Part shown: piece after piece, positions 8,988-18,112 of the stretch | Position numbering within the stretch: the first letter of the stretch is position 1 | Layout: each line of letters starts with the position of its first letter | DNA from: DASWUZ01 sp036401375 | Lineage (GTDB): Bacteria > Acidobacteriota > Terriglobia > Terriglobales > Acidobacteriaceae | Reading direction: 5' to 3' | Assembly (NCBI GenBank): GCA_036401375.1 | Contig: DASWVB010000009.1 | Span: 1-64,000 of the forward strand | Length of the DNA: 64,000 bases | Made by a program: the position numbers and the translations under genes | The notes under the pieces: model-generated | The model's input: only the letters and a program-made list of their open reading frames with translations | What the model was told of the DNA's origin: nothing | Database searches by the model: none

Positions 8988-9776
8988 TCAGCGGGGAGCA
9001 ACTACAGCATGGTTGGGGCCCGCAGCCTTGGACATGTGCAGCGCCTCATCGGCACGCCGTAAGAGGTCCTCAGGGTAGGGGGAATCGGTCCGAGGATCGA
9101 ATGCCGCCACACCCAGGCTTGAAGTGACTCTCAGCGGCGACTCTCCAACCACGCATGGCTTAAGGCCCATGGTGTCTAGAATGCTCACGATCCTCTGCGG
9201 CGCCGACTCTGGATTCCAGCCGGGCAGCACAATCAGGAAGTCTCCATCCCGGTAATGACCCACTGCATCGTAGGCGCGCATCACGCCCAGCAGTCGCTCC
9301 GCGGTCTGCTGCACCACCGCATCCACCCCGGATGCGCCATGCCGTTCGGAGATACCCTTCAGATCGTCAACCTCTGCAATCACAATGCCCAGGCAGGAGC
9401 TCTCGCGCACCGAGCGCAGCATCTCCCGTACCAGGATGTCCATGATGGCCGTACGGTTCCAGGCCATCGTCAGCCGGTCGCGCGACGGCAGCTTCCGCAG
9501 GGTGTTTAAGACAGACTTTTCCGCCTCAAGCTCGGCCGTGCGATCAGACAGCTTTTGCATCAGCGTCTTGTTCTGGCTGGCAAGTTTGCGCGAGCGAAAG
9601 AAAGACAGCACCCAGACCCCCGCGGCCACCAGCAGGCACTCCCCCATCACCCGGAGCCAGTCGGTCGGTTGCGGCGCGGCCGAGGCTACGCCAGCAGCCC
9701 AGCCCATGCCCCAGGCAGGCAGAAGCACGGCGCTCACAAGCCAGTAGCGCCGGGAGAGATGGCGGATCACACGCAT
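8988..9776 (-). CDS. Membrane GGDEF-domain protein with degenerate active site
   Basis: A 262-residue protein with two N-terminal transmembrane helices (about 10-33 and 44-60), a short coiled linker and a diguanylate-cyclase fold. The signature loop reads R-D-G-D-F at residues 176-180 where active enzymes have GG(D/E)EF, so both glycines that cradle GTP and the catalytic acidic pair are altered. The D-R-L-T-x-x-W-N-R and D-D-L-K-x-I-x-x-x-H-G elements of the fold are kept. It probably binds a ligand or partner rather than making cyclic di-GMP. It stands alone, convergent with the acyltransferase gene. Confidence 0.85.
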   Translation of the reverse strand: MRVIRHLSRRYWLVSAVLLPAWGMGWAAGVASAAPQPTDWLRVMGECLLVAAGVWVLSFFRSRKLASQNKTLMQKLSDRTAELEAEKSVLNTLRKLPSRDRLTMAWNRTAIMDILVREMLRSVRESSCLGIVIAEVDDLKGISERHGASGVDAVVQQTAERLLGVMRAYDAVGHYRDGDFLIVLPGWNPESAPQRIVSILDTMGLKPCVVGESPLRVTSSLGVAAFDPRTDSPYPEDLLRRADEALHMSKAAGPNHAVVAPR

Positions 9777-9859
9777 AGATACCCCGCCTATCGGCTGATG
9801 CTGGATGGAACTTCAGCTTCGAACTGGAAAGCAATATACATACCCTGTCGCCAGGGCTT

Positions 9860-10063
9860 TCAAACCAATCCGCTGACTACGGCGCAATGCCCCGCCGGGT
9901 CTGCCGGGGCGACAAGCCCGCTCGTCGACGGAGGGCCGACCAGCTTGGTCTTGCCGGGAGCAAAGAACAGGTAAAAGATAATAGCGATAAAGAGTCCAAC
10001 CAGACAAACGACCATCAGCACATACATCGGCATACGCTTTGTCGATGCGCCATCTTTCCTCAA
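9860..10063 (-). CDS. Small single-pass membrane protein
   Basis: A 67-residue ORF beginning at TTG 10063, with GAGGAG about nine bases upstream, which supports real translation. It consists of a basic N-terminus, one strongly hydrophobic helix (residues 12-34) and a short Pro/Ala-rich tail, so N-in orientation with a periplasmic tail is likely. No family was recognised. An ATG at residue 11 would cut into the start of the helix. Confidence 0.45.
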   Translation of the reverse strand: MRKDGASTKRMPMYVLMVVCLVGLFIAIIFYLFFAPGKTKLVGPPSTSGLVAPADPAGHCAVVSGLV

Positions 10064-10261
10064 AGTGGGCTCTCCTCGTCCTACAGGGCTTTACAGTACA
10101 TGCATGGATCGAATGGAAGCGGGGAATTTTTGCTCAATTCATGCGGAAGCTTCCTGCCGCAACGATCGCGGCGCAGGGCCACCCTCTTCCTGAACCCATG
10201 TCAGGCTGCGAAGTTGTGCAAGAGCCCGCAAGTCCGCCTCTCCAGAAAAGGCAGGCATCCG

Positions 10262-10930
10262 TCAGTAGCCCTTCGCCACCAGGTACTCGAGCGTCAGCTC
10301 GAACGACGGGCGTTGCTGCTGCAGGGCGAGCTTCATGAGCACATCGGCCTCGATATTCACCTTGCGGCCCGGCTGCAGCGTATGAAGATTGGTCGACAGC
10401 CAGGTATGCGGGATAACGGCCACGCTCACCACGTCCCCCTCCGGCTCCCACCGCGCCACCGTCAGACTGATGCCCTCGATAGCGATCGAGCCCTTCTCGA
10501 CGATGAAGCGCGTGACCTCGCGCGGCACCGCCACTCGCAGCCACCAGTCGGCGAGCTCAACCTCCGCGCTCTCGTCCACCTTGTTAAGAGATAGCAGCGT
10601 TCCGGTGCCGTCGACGTGCCCCTGCACCAGGTGACCGCCCAGCGGAGCGCCGGCCGGAGTTGGAAGTTCAAGGTTGACGCTCTCACCCGGCGCCAGCGCA
10701 GCCAGGGAGGTGCGCGCCACCGTCTCAGCGGCAAGGTCGGCGTGAAATAGAGGTGGATCGGCACTCGGCTGAATGTCGAGCGCGGTCAGGCACACCCCGC
10801 TCACCGATATGCTGTCCCCGGTCGTGAGCCGTGCCGCCAGCGACGGCGCCGCCACCCTGATCCGCCGCGAACCCGCCCGCTGCTCGACCGCGAGCACCGT
10901 CCCGACAGCCTCAATCAACCCGGTAAACAT
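10262..10930 (-). CDS. ribE: Riboflavin synthase alpha chain
   Basis: Final step of riboflavin synthesis: dismutation of two 6,7-dimethyl-8-ribityllumazines. The 222-residue protein has two lumazine-binding repeats, the first starting M-F-T-G-L-I-E-A-V-G and containing S-V-S-G-V-C-L-T, the second with G-H-L-V-Q-G-H-V-D-G-T-G and S-I-A-I-E-G-I-S-L-T. The ATG at 10930 gives the standard M-F-T-G start; a TTG two codons earlier is not needed. The gene lies 25 bases after ribD in the order ftsY-ribD-ribE. No FMN riboswitch was recognised upstream. Confidence 0.96.
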   Translation of the reverse strand: MFTGLIEAVGTVLAVEQRAGSRRIRVAAPSLAARLTTGDSISVSGVCLTALDIQPSADPPLFHADLAAETVARTSLAALAPGESVNLELPTPAGAPLGGHLVQGHVDGTGTLLSLNKVDESAEVELADWWLRVAVPREVTRFIVEKGSIAIEGISLTVARWEPEGDVVSVAVIPHTWLSTNLHTLQPGRKVNIEADVLMKLALQQQRPSFELTLEYLVAKGY

Positions 10931-10955
10931 GCTCAAAGTCTATCGCAGCGTCCAC

Positions 10956-12212
10956 TCACCCCCAGAAATCCCCACGGGACGCCTCGATGACAAGATCGCT
11001 GCCTGACTGCTGTCCCTCAAGGCGCTCAAAGCCAAAGTGCCGCGCCAGCCGGCCTCCATCTCCGAGGATTGAGTCGTCTACCCCGTACACTACCGGCACT
11101 CCAGACCTCCCAATCCTCTCCGGCGCGTGAAACAGGAGCAGGCGGTCAACAAGCCCCTCACCCAGCGCACTGGTATTCACGCGGGCGCCCGCCTCGATCA
11201 TCACACTGGTCACCGCCAGCTCCCCGAGCCTCTGTAATACATCCTTGATTGGGACACGTCCTGCAGCTGTGGCGGACGACCCCGAGACCTCGCCCGGTCC
11301 AGGAGCCTGCAAGTCCCCCACACCTGCTGTCAGACGCTCACCGCTGACCTCTTCCACCCGTACGCCGCGTTCCTCAAGCGCGATCCTGTGATCAAGCTCC
11401 GCATGGGTGCAAAAGACGAGCACGTCTTCCTCAGCGCTCCTGACCAGCCTTGATTTCAGGCCGGCCTCGCCACCCAGCCGCAGTCGGGAGTCGAGTACCA
11501 CCCGCAGCAGGCCTCGGCGCCGGGGCAACCCGGTGCGGTCCGTGAGCAGTGGGTCATCGTTCAGGACGGTATCGATTCCGCTCAGCAGGGCGTCGGAGGC
11601 GTGCCTCAGCTGCTGCACTGCCTCCCGCGATCCCGGGCCCGTGATCCAGAACGGAGTACCCGGCACCCGGCCCGCGGCATCTGGAGCGATGCGCCCATCT
11701 GCTGAGACCGCCGCCTTCAAGGTGACCAGCGGAATCCCGGTCCGAATGTACTTGGCAAAGGCATCGTTCAGCCGGCGAGCCCTTGCCTGGCCCACGGCCG
11801 TGGTGACACCGATCCCCGCGGCACGCAACCTGCTGAAACCCGCACCGCTGACCAGCGGATTAGGGTCGACAGTAGCCGCCACCACGCGTGATACTCCCGC
11901 ACGGATCAGCGCATCGGAGCAGGGCCCGGTTCGTCCCTGATGGCTGCACGGCTCGAGGGTGACGTAGGCCGTTGCGCCGCGCGCCCGCTCACCGGCCGCC
12001 GCCAGGGCAACGATCTCGGCGTGGTCGCGCCTGCTGTACTCATGCCAACCCTCTCCGGCCACTGCTCCTTCACTGACGATCACGCAGCCCACCATGGGAT
12101 TGGGCGACGACAGTCCCACCGAGCGGTCCGCGAGGCCAAGTGCTCTCTCCATCCATCGCTCGTCGTCGAAATCGGCGTCCAATTCGATTTTCAGCAGGAC
12201 CTCCAGAAGCAC
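10956..12212 (-). CDS. ribD: Bifunctional diaminohydroxyphosphoribosylaminopyrimidine deaminase / 5-amino-6-(5-phosphoribosylamino)uracil reductase
   Basis: A 418-residue two-domain riboflavin enzyme. The deaminase domain keeps the zinc site H-A-E-I-V-A-L (with catalytic Glu) and P-C-S-H-Q-G-R-T-G-P-C-S; the reductase domain begins near residue 160 with L-K-A-A-V-S-A-D-G-R-I-A and continues through G-I-D-T-V-L-N-D-D-P-L-L-T. An insertion of roughly 45 residues rich in Gly, Ser and Ala sits late in the reductase domain, around residues 285-325, and makes the protein longer than the usual 360-370. The start is GTG at 12212; the first 20 residues precede the conserved M-E-R-A-L-x-L-A and the true start may lie further in. 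Confidence 0.94.
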   Translation of the reverse strand: MLLEVLLKIELDADFDDERWMERALGLADRSVGLSSPNPMVGCVIVSEGAVAGEGWHEYSRRDHAEIVALAAAGERARGATAYVTLEPCSHQGRTGPCSDALIRAGVSRVVAATVDPNPLVSGAGFSRLRAAGIGVTTAVGQARARRLNDAFAKYIRTGIPLVTLKAAVSADGRIAPDAAGRVPGTPFWITGPGSREAVQQLRHASDALLSGIDTVLNDDPLLTDRTGLPRRRGLLRVVLDSRLRLGGEAGLKSRLVRSAEEDVLVFCTHAELDHRIALEERGVRVEEVSGERLTAGVGDLQAPGPGEVSGSSATAAGRVPIKDVLQRLGELAVTSVMIEAGARVNTSALGEGLVDRLLLFHAPERIGRSGVPVVYGVDDSILGDGGRLARHFGFERLEGQQSGSDLVIEASRGDFWG

Positions 12213-12289
12213 CCCCCGCCGCAGACCGGCAGAGTACCTTCGCTAGCACTTTGAAGGGCGAAACTCGAAGCATCAAAGCAGCAGGAAGA

Positions 12290-13246
12290 TCAGCCAGCCA
12301 GCAGCGACTCAACAAAGGCATCGCTCTCAAACGGCAGCAGGTCGTCGATCTTCTCACCCACTCCGACATAGCGCACCGGCAGCTTCAGCTCACTCGCGAT
12401 CGCGATGGCAATGCCGCCCTTTGCGGTGCCGTCAAGCTTGCTGAGCACGATGCCCGTAACCCCGGCAGACTCGGTAAACAGACGCGCCTGCTGCAATCCG
12501 TTCTGTCCGGTCGTCGCATCCATCACCAGCAGCACCTCGTGGGGAGCGTCGGGGATGAGCCGCTGGGTCACGCGGCGCATCTTGTCCAGCTCCGCCATCA
12601 ATCCACCCTTGGTATGGAGCCGCCCGGCAGTGTCAACAATCAGCACATCGATGCCGCGTGCTTTGGCCATACTGAGGGCGTCGTAGAGCACGCCGGAGGG
12701 GTCGCCACCCTGCTTCGTCTTCACAATCTCAACGCCGCTGCGCTGCCCCCAAACCTCCAGCTGCTCGATCGCGGCAGCCCGAAACGTATCGGCCGCGCAG
12801 AGCAGCACCGTCTTTCCCTGCGCTCGGAAATACGCCGCCAGCTTGCCTGCCGTGGTCGTCTTCCCGGTGCCGTTTACGCCTACCATGAGGATCACCCAGG
12901 GCGGCGTCCTCAACTTTGGCAGCGTGGTCTGCTGCTCATCGAGGATCGTCTTGAGCTGCTCCTTCAACAGGCCCTTCAACTCCGCACCATCTCGAATCTG
13001 CCGCCGCTTGGCGCGCTCCCGCAGGGCGTCAATCACCTCGGTGCTGGTGCTCACTCCCAGGTCAGACGCGATCAGGCTCATCTCCAGGTCTTCAAGCGAA
13101 CTTTCATCGACCTCCCTGGTCGACGCGAGCACCGTCTGCACCTGCTCGTTCAGGGTCTCGCGGGTCCGCGTGACCGCCTGCTTCATGCGGTCGAAGATGC
13201 TCTTCTTTTCGGGTTCGTTCAGACTGCCGAACAGGGTTTGGATCAT
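12290..13246 (-). CDS. ftsY: Signal recognition particle receptor FtsY
   Basis: A 318-residue SRP GTPase that docks ribosome-nascent chains at the membrane. After a short helical N-domain (residues 20-95) come G1 G-V-N-G-T-G-K-T-T-T, the D-T-F-R-A-A-A-I-E-Q-L insertion box, G3 D-T-A-G-R and G4 S-K-L-D-G-T-A-K-G-G. The long acidic A-domain of E. coli FtsY is absent, as in many bacteria, so membrane contact must rely on the N-terminal helix. The ATG at 13246 excludes a basic, family-foreign extension. It heads a run with ribD and ribE. Confidence 0.96.
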   Translation of the reverse strand: MIQTLFGSLNEPEKKSIFDRMKQAVTRTRETLNEQVQTVLASTREVDESSLEDLEMSLIASDLGVSTSTEVIDALRERAKRRQIRDGAELKGLLKEQLKTILDEQQTTLPKLRTPPWVILMVGVNGTGKTTTAGKLAAYFRAQGKTVLLCAADTFRAAAIEQLEVWGQRSGVEIVKTKQGGDPSGVLYDALSMAKARGIDVLIVDTAGRLHTKGGLMAELDKMRRVTQRLIPDAPHEVLLVMDATTGQNGLQQARLFTESAGVTGIVLSKLDGTAKGGIAIAIASELKLPVRYVGVGEKIDDLLPFESDAFVESLLAG

Positions 13247-13406
13247 GCGGCCAGGTTCCTTCCCCAGACTATCTTTAAGGTTACCGGAGCGGCGCCTTCC
13301 CCGTTGGCAAGATCGCATTTGTCGAGCTGAGCCCGATCCTGCATGCCCGGATGAGATGATCCTTCGTGGGCATCGCTGAGCGACTGCGCCGCAATTCAGG
13401 GGATTG

Positions 13407-13775
13407 ATGACCTTACAAGAGAAACTCCTCTACCACCAGATCCACCCCTGGAAGCTCGCTGCCGACATCGGTTGTGAGCCGGTCTCCTTGTATCTCCTCT
13501 GGCGGCACCAGCTCTCCTCCGGGCTCATCACCCACTTCGCTCCGCCCATCGCAGCTTCGCTCCTGTTAATTCGCTACGCTGACCTCGACCGGCAGAAAGC
13601 CTCGCCGCAGGGAGCATCCCTCTCGCGTCGCATGACCCGGCCGGTCGAGGCCATCCGGCTGGCTGCGGACATCCTCATGTCGCTTGCTGCCTGGTTCCAT
13701 CGCCCTTCGCTCATCGCCGCTGGGCTGGCTGTTATTGCACTCGCCTGGTGCTACGTCCTGCAGCCTGAACACTGA
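13407..13775 (+). CDS. Small hydrophobic membrane protein, unknown family
   Basis: A 122-residue ORF divergent from ftsY. AGGGG sits six bases before the ATG at 13407. Two or three hydrophobic segments (about 18-33, 38-52 and 90-116) separate a basic loop around residues 55-75. The sequence H-P-W-K-L-A-A-D near residue 13 and a Trp-rich arrangement give no recognised family. It is probably an inner-membrane protein. Confidence 0.6.
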   Translation: MTLQEKLLYHQIHPWKLAADIGCEPVSLYLLWRHQLSSGLITHFAPPIAASLLLIRYADLDRQKASPQGASLSRRMTRPVEAIRLAADILMSLAAWFHRPSLIAAGLAVIALAWCYVLQPEH

Positions 13776-13883
13776 TCATCCCGACGTGCCACCGTGCCAA
13801 GGCCATCTATGGCGAGATCCCGCACACGTCTGGCTCTGCCATCGGGCGTCTGTCAGAAGACTTCACAGGTGGTTGGACAGCAG

Positions 13884-14897
13884 TCACTCGTCACGCCCGG
13901 GTCGGCCCATCAGCTCCTGGATTGCATCGAACGGCGCCCTGCCATGATGCAGGATAGCCTCCATCTGCTCGGTGATCGGCATCTCGACCCCGTGTCTGCG
14001 CGCCAGTCCCAGCGCAGCCGAGGTGGTCCTCACTCCCTCGGCGACCTTGCCGTGCAGCCCGTCCAGAATGTCTCCCAGCAGCCGGCCCTGGCCCAGAGCG
14101 ATACCGACCGAGCGGTTGCGAGAGAGCGAGCCGGTACAGGTCAGCACCAGGTCGCCCAACCCGGAGAGACCGGCCATCGTCTCACGCCGCCCGCCGCAAG
14201 CCACCGCCAGCCTCGTGATCTCGGCGATGCCGCGCGTCATAAGCGCCGCCGCGCTGCTGTGACCGAGTTCCAGACCAGCCACTATGCCCGACGAGATAGC
14301 GATGACATTCTTGAGCGCGCCCCCGAACTCGACCCCGATAACGTCTTCATTCGTGTAGAGCCGTAGTGTAGAACTGCTGAACTCGCGTTGCATGCGGGCC
14401 GCCACCGCTGTGTCCTCAAACGCGATCGTCACCGCAGTCGGGGAGCCGGCCGCCACCTCCTGCGCGAACGACGGCCCGCTCAACACCCCGCAGAGCACGT
14501 CGCAACCAGGGCCTGCAAGCGTCTGCCGGATCACTTCAGACATCCGCAGGAACGTTCCATCCTCAATACCCTTGGTCGCGCTGACCAGCACCTGCCCGCC
14601 ACCGGGTCGCAGGTATGGCGCAAGCTGCTGAAAAGTAGCGCGGATGTACTGGGATGGCACCGTACCCACGACGATTTCCGCGTTCGCGAGTGCGACGGCG
14701 GCGTCAGCCGTTACCACGATCTCCGGCGGTATCGGAAAACCGGGCAGGAAGGCGCTATTCTGCCCATCGCGAGCGATGGCTGAGCTGGCCTGCTCCGACC
14801 GCGCCCACAACGAGAGCTGGTGCCCGCCTCGCCTCGCTAGACTGAGCGCCAGGGCGGTTCCCCATGCACCCGCACCTATGACCGCGATCCTGCTCAT
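13884..14897 (-). CDS. gpsA: Glycerol-3-phosphate dehydrogenase [NAD(P)+]
   Basis: Makes sn-glycerol 3-phosphate from dihydroxyacetone phosphate for phospholipid synthesis. The 337-residue protein opens with the Rossmann motif V-I-G-A-G-A-W-G-T-A-L-A and carries the conserved S-A-T-K-G-I-E, S-G-P-S-F-A-x-E-V and the catalytic lysine in G-G-A-L-K-N-V-I-A-I, then N-x-x-A-A-L-type (S-S-A-A-L-M-T-R-G) and G-L-S-G-L-G-D-L-V-L-T-C. Its ATG overlaps the plsY stop by four bases, so it is translationally coupled to the acyltransferase that uses its product. Confidence 0.97.
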   Translation of the reverse strand: MSRIAVIGAGAWGTALALSLARRGGHQLSLWARSEQASSAIARDGQNSAFLPGFPIPPEIVVTADAAVALANAEIVVGTVPSQYIRATFQQLAPYLRPGGGQVLVSATKGIEDGTFLRMSEVIRQTLAGPGCDVLCGVLSGPSFAQEVAAGSPTAVTIAFEDTAVAARMQREFSSSTLRLYTNEDVIGVEFGGALKNVIAISSGIVAGLELGHSSAAALMTRGIAEITRLAVACGGRRETMAGLSGLGDLVLTCTGSLSRNRSVGIALGQGRLLGDILDGLHGKVAEGVRTTSAALGLARRHGVEMPITEQMEAILHHGRAPFDAIQELMGRPGRDE

Positions 14898-15550
14898 GCG
14901 GAGGAGGCCGAACCCTCTGCCCGCTTCTTTCCAAAGCGGTACTCCGTTCCACTCCAGAGCCTCGTCAAGTTTGCACGGTGTTTGAGGATCACCAGCACCG
15001 AGATCGCGAATACTACCGCGATCAGCAGGGGCGTGTGCTCACGACGCGTCCACACGAGAGCGAGAAGGGGATAAGCCGCTGCGGCCGTTACAGAGGCTAG
15101 CGAGACGTAGCGCGAAAGCCCGAAGACCGCAACGAAGATCCCCAGCGCGATCAAAGCGCCATAAGGAGCAAGTGCCGCCAGTACGCCAAAGGCTGTCGCC
15201 ACCCCCTTGCCTCCTTTGAATCCAAGCCAGATCGGAAACACATGCCCAAGGATCGCCCCGAGGGCCGCAACCGCCAGCGCATCTCCCTGGGGAATTGCCG
15301 CCACCGGTCCCAGGCGCAACAGGTAAAGCGCCAGCACCACCGCGAAGTAGCCCTTCAGCGCATCCAGGGCAAACGTCAGCAGCCCGAGCCCCTTCGCACC
15401 CGAGCGCAGCACGTTGGTTGCGCCGATGTTGCCGCTGCCGACGGAACGGATGTCTTCCTTGCGGACAAACCTGACCAGGATGTAGCCAAAGGGGATGGAG
15501 CCGAGCAGGTAAGCAACGAGGGCCACAAGTAGGTACGTCAGCATTGGCAT
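14894..15550 (-). CDS. plsY: Acyl-phosphate:glycerol-3-phosphate acyltransferase
   Basis: First acylation in phospholipid synthesis, using acyl-phosphate. The 218-residue membrane protein shows the three PlsY motifs: G-S-I-P-F-G-Y near residue 17, S-G-N-I-G-A-T-N-V at about 38-46 and the G-x-K-G-G-K-G-V-A-T block near 112-121, with five to six hydrophobic helices. It overlaps gpsA by an ATGA junction. A second ATG two codons in is an equally possible start. Confidence 0.96.
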   Translation of the reverse strand: MPMLTYLLVALVAYLLGSIPFGYILVRFVRKEDIRSVGSGNIGATNVLRSGAKGLGLLTFALDALKGYFAVVLALYLLRLGPVAAIPQGDALAVAALGAILGHVFPIWLGFKGGKGVATAFGVLAALAPYGALIALGIFVAVFGLSRYVSLASVTAAAAYPLLALVWTRREHTPLLIAVVFAISVLVILKHRANLTRLWSGTEYRFGKKRAEGSASSA

Positions 15551-15605
15551 CGCCTCGATAAGTTTACCCGAATCACCACGCGCCTACCCTGACTCGGCCG
15601 GCAGA

Positions 15606-16850
15606 CTACATCAGGCGCCTGCGAACAAGATCGAGAGCCTGCTGGCTGGCGTAATGACGAATCCGTTCGCGGTCTCCGCTAAACCGGCGCTCCACCACCT
15701 CTGTGTCTTTCTCGTCCGCCACCGCGATATAGACCAGCCCGACCGGCTTCGCCTCGCTGCCGCCCGTCGGCCCCGCCACACCCGTGATCCCGACGCCGAG
15801 CGTTGACGAACAACGACGCTGAATCCCCTCTGCGAGCGCGCCCGCAACCTCTCGGCTCACCGCTCCAAACTGCTCGATCAGCGAAGGCTCCACTCCGGCA
15901 AATGTCGTCTTAAGAGTGTTGCTATAAACAATGGCGCCCCCCACAAACGACCGGGAGCTCCCGCTGATGCTGGTAAGCCGCTCGGCCAGCAGACCTCCCG
16001 TACAGCTCTCGGCTACTGCCAGCGTAGCGCCGCGCATCTCGAGATAAAACAGCACAATGCGCTCCAGCGACTCGCCCTGCGAGGAATAGATCAGCTCTCC
16101 CAGCTCGTCCTCAAGGCGACCCGCAAGCTGATCGACCCGAGCCTGCGCCTCCTCGAGCGAAGCCTTGGAACACAGCAGGCTGATCTGAATGTCTCCAACA
16201 TGCGCCAGGATCGTGGTCTCGACATCCTTATATTGTCCGTAGATTGGAGCAATGCGTGCATCGGCCTGCGACTCGCCGATCATGGCTGCCTTCAGCGTGC
16301 GCTCCGCGATATGCCGCACCGGCAGCGCCTCGCGCAGCCTTGCAACGCAGACCTGATCGAACATTGGCTTGATCTCTGCCGGCGGGCCCGGCAGCAGGAT
16401 CACCAGCTTGCGATGCCCGCCGAAGACAGTGTCGATCCACTGCCCCGGCGCCGAGCCGTTGGGGTTCTCGAGGATCGATGCACGGGCGATCACATCGGCC
16501 TGGCGCAGGTTGTTGTCCGTCAGGTGAATGCGTCGCGCCGCGAAACGCGCATACAGCTGGGCAACGAGATCAGGATCGCGCTTGAGGCCTGCTCCAAGCG
16601 CCTCCGCGACTGCTTCGCGCGTCAGGTCGTCGACCGTGGGACCCAGCCCGCCCATCGTGATCACAATATCCGTACGTGCAAGCGCGATCCGGACCGCATC
16701 GACCAGGTGCTGCTGACGGTCGCCGGTGATGGTCTTGAAGAGTACCTGCACGCCTAGCTGGTTCAGGCCGCGGGTGAGGTAGAGCGAGTTGGTGTCCTGG
16801 CGAAAGGGAGTCAGCAGCTCCGAGCCGATCGCGATGATCTCACAGTTCAT
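15606..16850 (-). CDS. cinA: CinA-like protein (competence-damage protein A / nicotinamide-nucleotide amidohydrolase)
   Basis: A 414-residue two-domain protein. The N-terminal MoCF-like domain (residues 1-165) contains I-G-S-E-L-L, T-M-G-G-L-G-P-T-x-D-D-L-T-R and the P-G-P-P-x-E motif and corresponds to ADP-ribose pyrophosphatase activity in characterised relatives. The C-terminal PncC domain (about 255-410) has A-E-S-C-T-G-G-L-L-A, which deamidates NMN. It therefore likely serves pyridine-nucleotide salvage and housekeeping. The ATG at 16850 gives the canonical N-terminus. Confidence 0.94.
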   Translation of the reverse strand: MNCEIIAIGSELLTPFRQDTNSLYLTRGLNQLGVQVLFKTITGDRQQHLVDAVRIALARTDIVITMGGLGPTVDDLTREAVAEALGAGLKRDPDLVAQLYARFAARRIHLTDNNLRQADVIARASILENPNGSAPGQWIDTVFGGHRKLVILLPGPPAEIKPMFDQVCVARLREALPVRHIAERTLKAAMIGESQADARIAPIYGQYKDVETTILAHVGDIQISLLCSKASLEEAQARVDQLAGRLEDELGELIYSSQGESLERIVLFYLEMRGATLAVAESCTGGLLAERLTSISGSSRSFVGGAIVYSNTLKTTFAGVEPSLIEQFGAVSREVAGALAEGIQRRCSSTLGVGITGVAGPTGGSEAKPVGLVYIAVADEKDTEVVERRFSGDRERIRHYASQQALDLVRRRLM

Positions 16851-16951
16851 GAATGCTCAATTCGGGCTGAAGAGCGCGCTGCGATAAACGTCGGAGTTAC
16901 AAAGACCACGCAGTCGGCAAGCTGCTGCGCCCCGCGCTCTACCCAGCTGGA

Positions 16952-18025
16952 TTAGCTCTTCAAGCCGCCGGCCAAAGCGCCCTCGAATCCAGCGATCCCG
17001 AGGTGCAGCCGGTAAACCGTGTCTGAGGTGGCGACCACCATATCGCCGCCAGGAGCAAAGGCGAGCCCGGCAATGCCTGACCCCGCTACTACCATCGCGA
17101 TCTCACCCTCACCTGTGACCCGGAAGATCCCGCGCCTGCCACGGTAGGATGCAGCTACGTAGACGTTACCCGTGCGGTCTACAGCAAGCCCCTGCGGGCG
17201 CCCCAGCCCACGATAATAGACACGTGGGGCGCCGTGAGTATCGATCGCGTATACGCTGTCGTAGCTCGAAGTGGTCGGTCCGGTCACATACAGGGTTCCT
17301 CCCGGACCAAACGCCAGATGGTATGCCGCCACACTCGGTTCCAGGGTCGCAAAGACGAAGATCTGACGATCTGCGCCGATCTTGAAGATGGTACCGCTGC
17401 GATCTCCGACATAAAGATTCCCCCCGGCATCGAAGGCCAGACCGGTCGCCACGCCCATACCCTCCGAATAGAGTGACGCAGCGCCCGCCGGGGACACACG
17501 ATGCACCGTTCCCTCCTGCCGCGAAGACACATAGAGATAGCCGGCCTGGTCAAACGCCAGCCCCGTCGCATTAATCAAACCGGTGAGAAATGACTGAGGC
17601 TCGCCCTGCCCATCGATCCGGAAGACGGAGACCGGACTGGTCTGACCCCGCGGCCCCGAGTAGGTGACAAAGATGTTTCCGCTCGCGTCCACTGCCGGGT
17701 TGCCGACAGCGTGCACCCCATCTGCAACCATCCGGGCCACCTGTACATCGATGACGTTGCTGCTGACCCCACGCTGCTGGATAGTCAGCTTGTCCCCGCC
17801 TGGAGCCATCTCTGCCGGGGTCTGGACGACAATCCGGTCAGGACGGCTGAGCAGAATGTGTGCGGCGGCCTCGCCGAGCAGTGCGGTCGGCCGCGCCAGT
17901 CCCATGGCTCCCAGGTGGGAGCCGAGCACCTCGATCTCCCCGCCAGGCAGAGCGGCCGACGGTCTCACCGACTCGATGCGCGGCGCAGGCGCCGGAGCAG
18001 CGTGCGACTTGGCGATCTTTACCAT
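16952..18025 (-). CDS. IPT/TIG and NHL-type beta-propeller protein
   Basis: A 357-residue protein. Residues 15-95 match an IPT/TIG immunoglobulin-like fold (P-R-I-E-S-V-R-P-S-A-A-L-P-G-G-E-I-E-V-L-G). The remainder is built of five or six NHL/SMP-30-like blades, each of the form G-L-A-F-D-x-x-G-N-L-Y-V-x-x, which should form a propeller that binds ligands or proteins. No signal peptide is evident, so the protein may be cytoplasmic. The ATG at 18025 was preferred; a GTG at 18046 would add seven residues. Proteins of this architecture are common in acidobacteria and largely uncharacterised. Confidence 0.8.
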   Translation of the reverse strand: MVKIAKSHAAPAPAPRIESVRPSAALPGGEIEVLGSHLGAMGLARPTALLGEAAAHILLSRPDRIVVQTPAEMAPGGDKLTIQQRGVSSNVIDVQVARMVADGVHAVGNPAVDASGNIFVTYSGPRGQTSPVSVFRIDGQGEPQSFLTGLINATGLAFDQAGYLYVSSRQEGTVHRVSPAGAASLYSEGMGVATGLAFDAGGNLYVGDRSGTIFKIGADRQIFVFATLEPSVAAYHLAFGPGGTLYVTGPTTSSYDSVYAIDTHGAPRVYYRGLGRPQGLAVDRTGNVYVAASYRGRRGIFRVTGEGEIAMVVAGSGIAGLAFAPGGDMVVATSDTVYRLHLGIAGFEGALAGGLKS

Positions 18026-18112
18026 TCGATTGAAACCCCAGACCACGTCCGTTGAACGCTCCTGAATGTGAAACGGATTGGATCGGCGAAGATCGTTCCG
18101 GCCCTCACTCCG

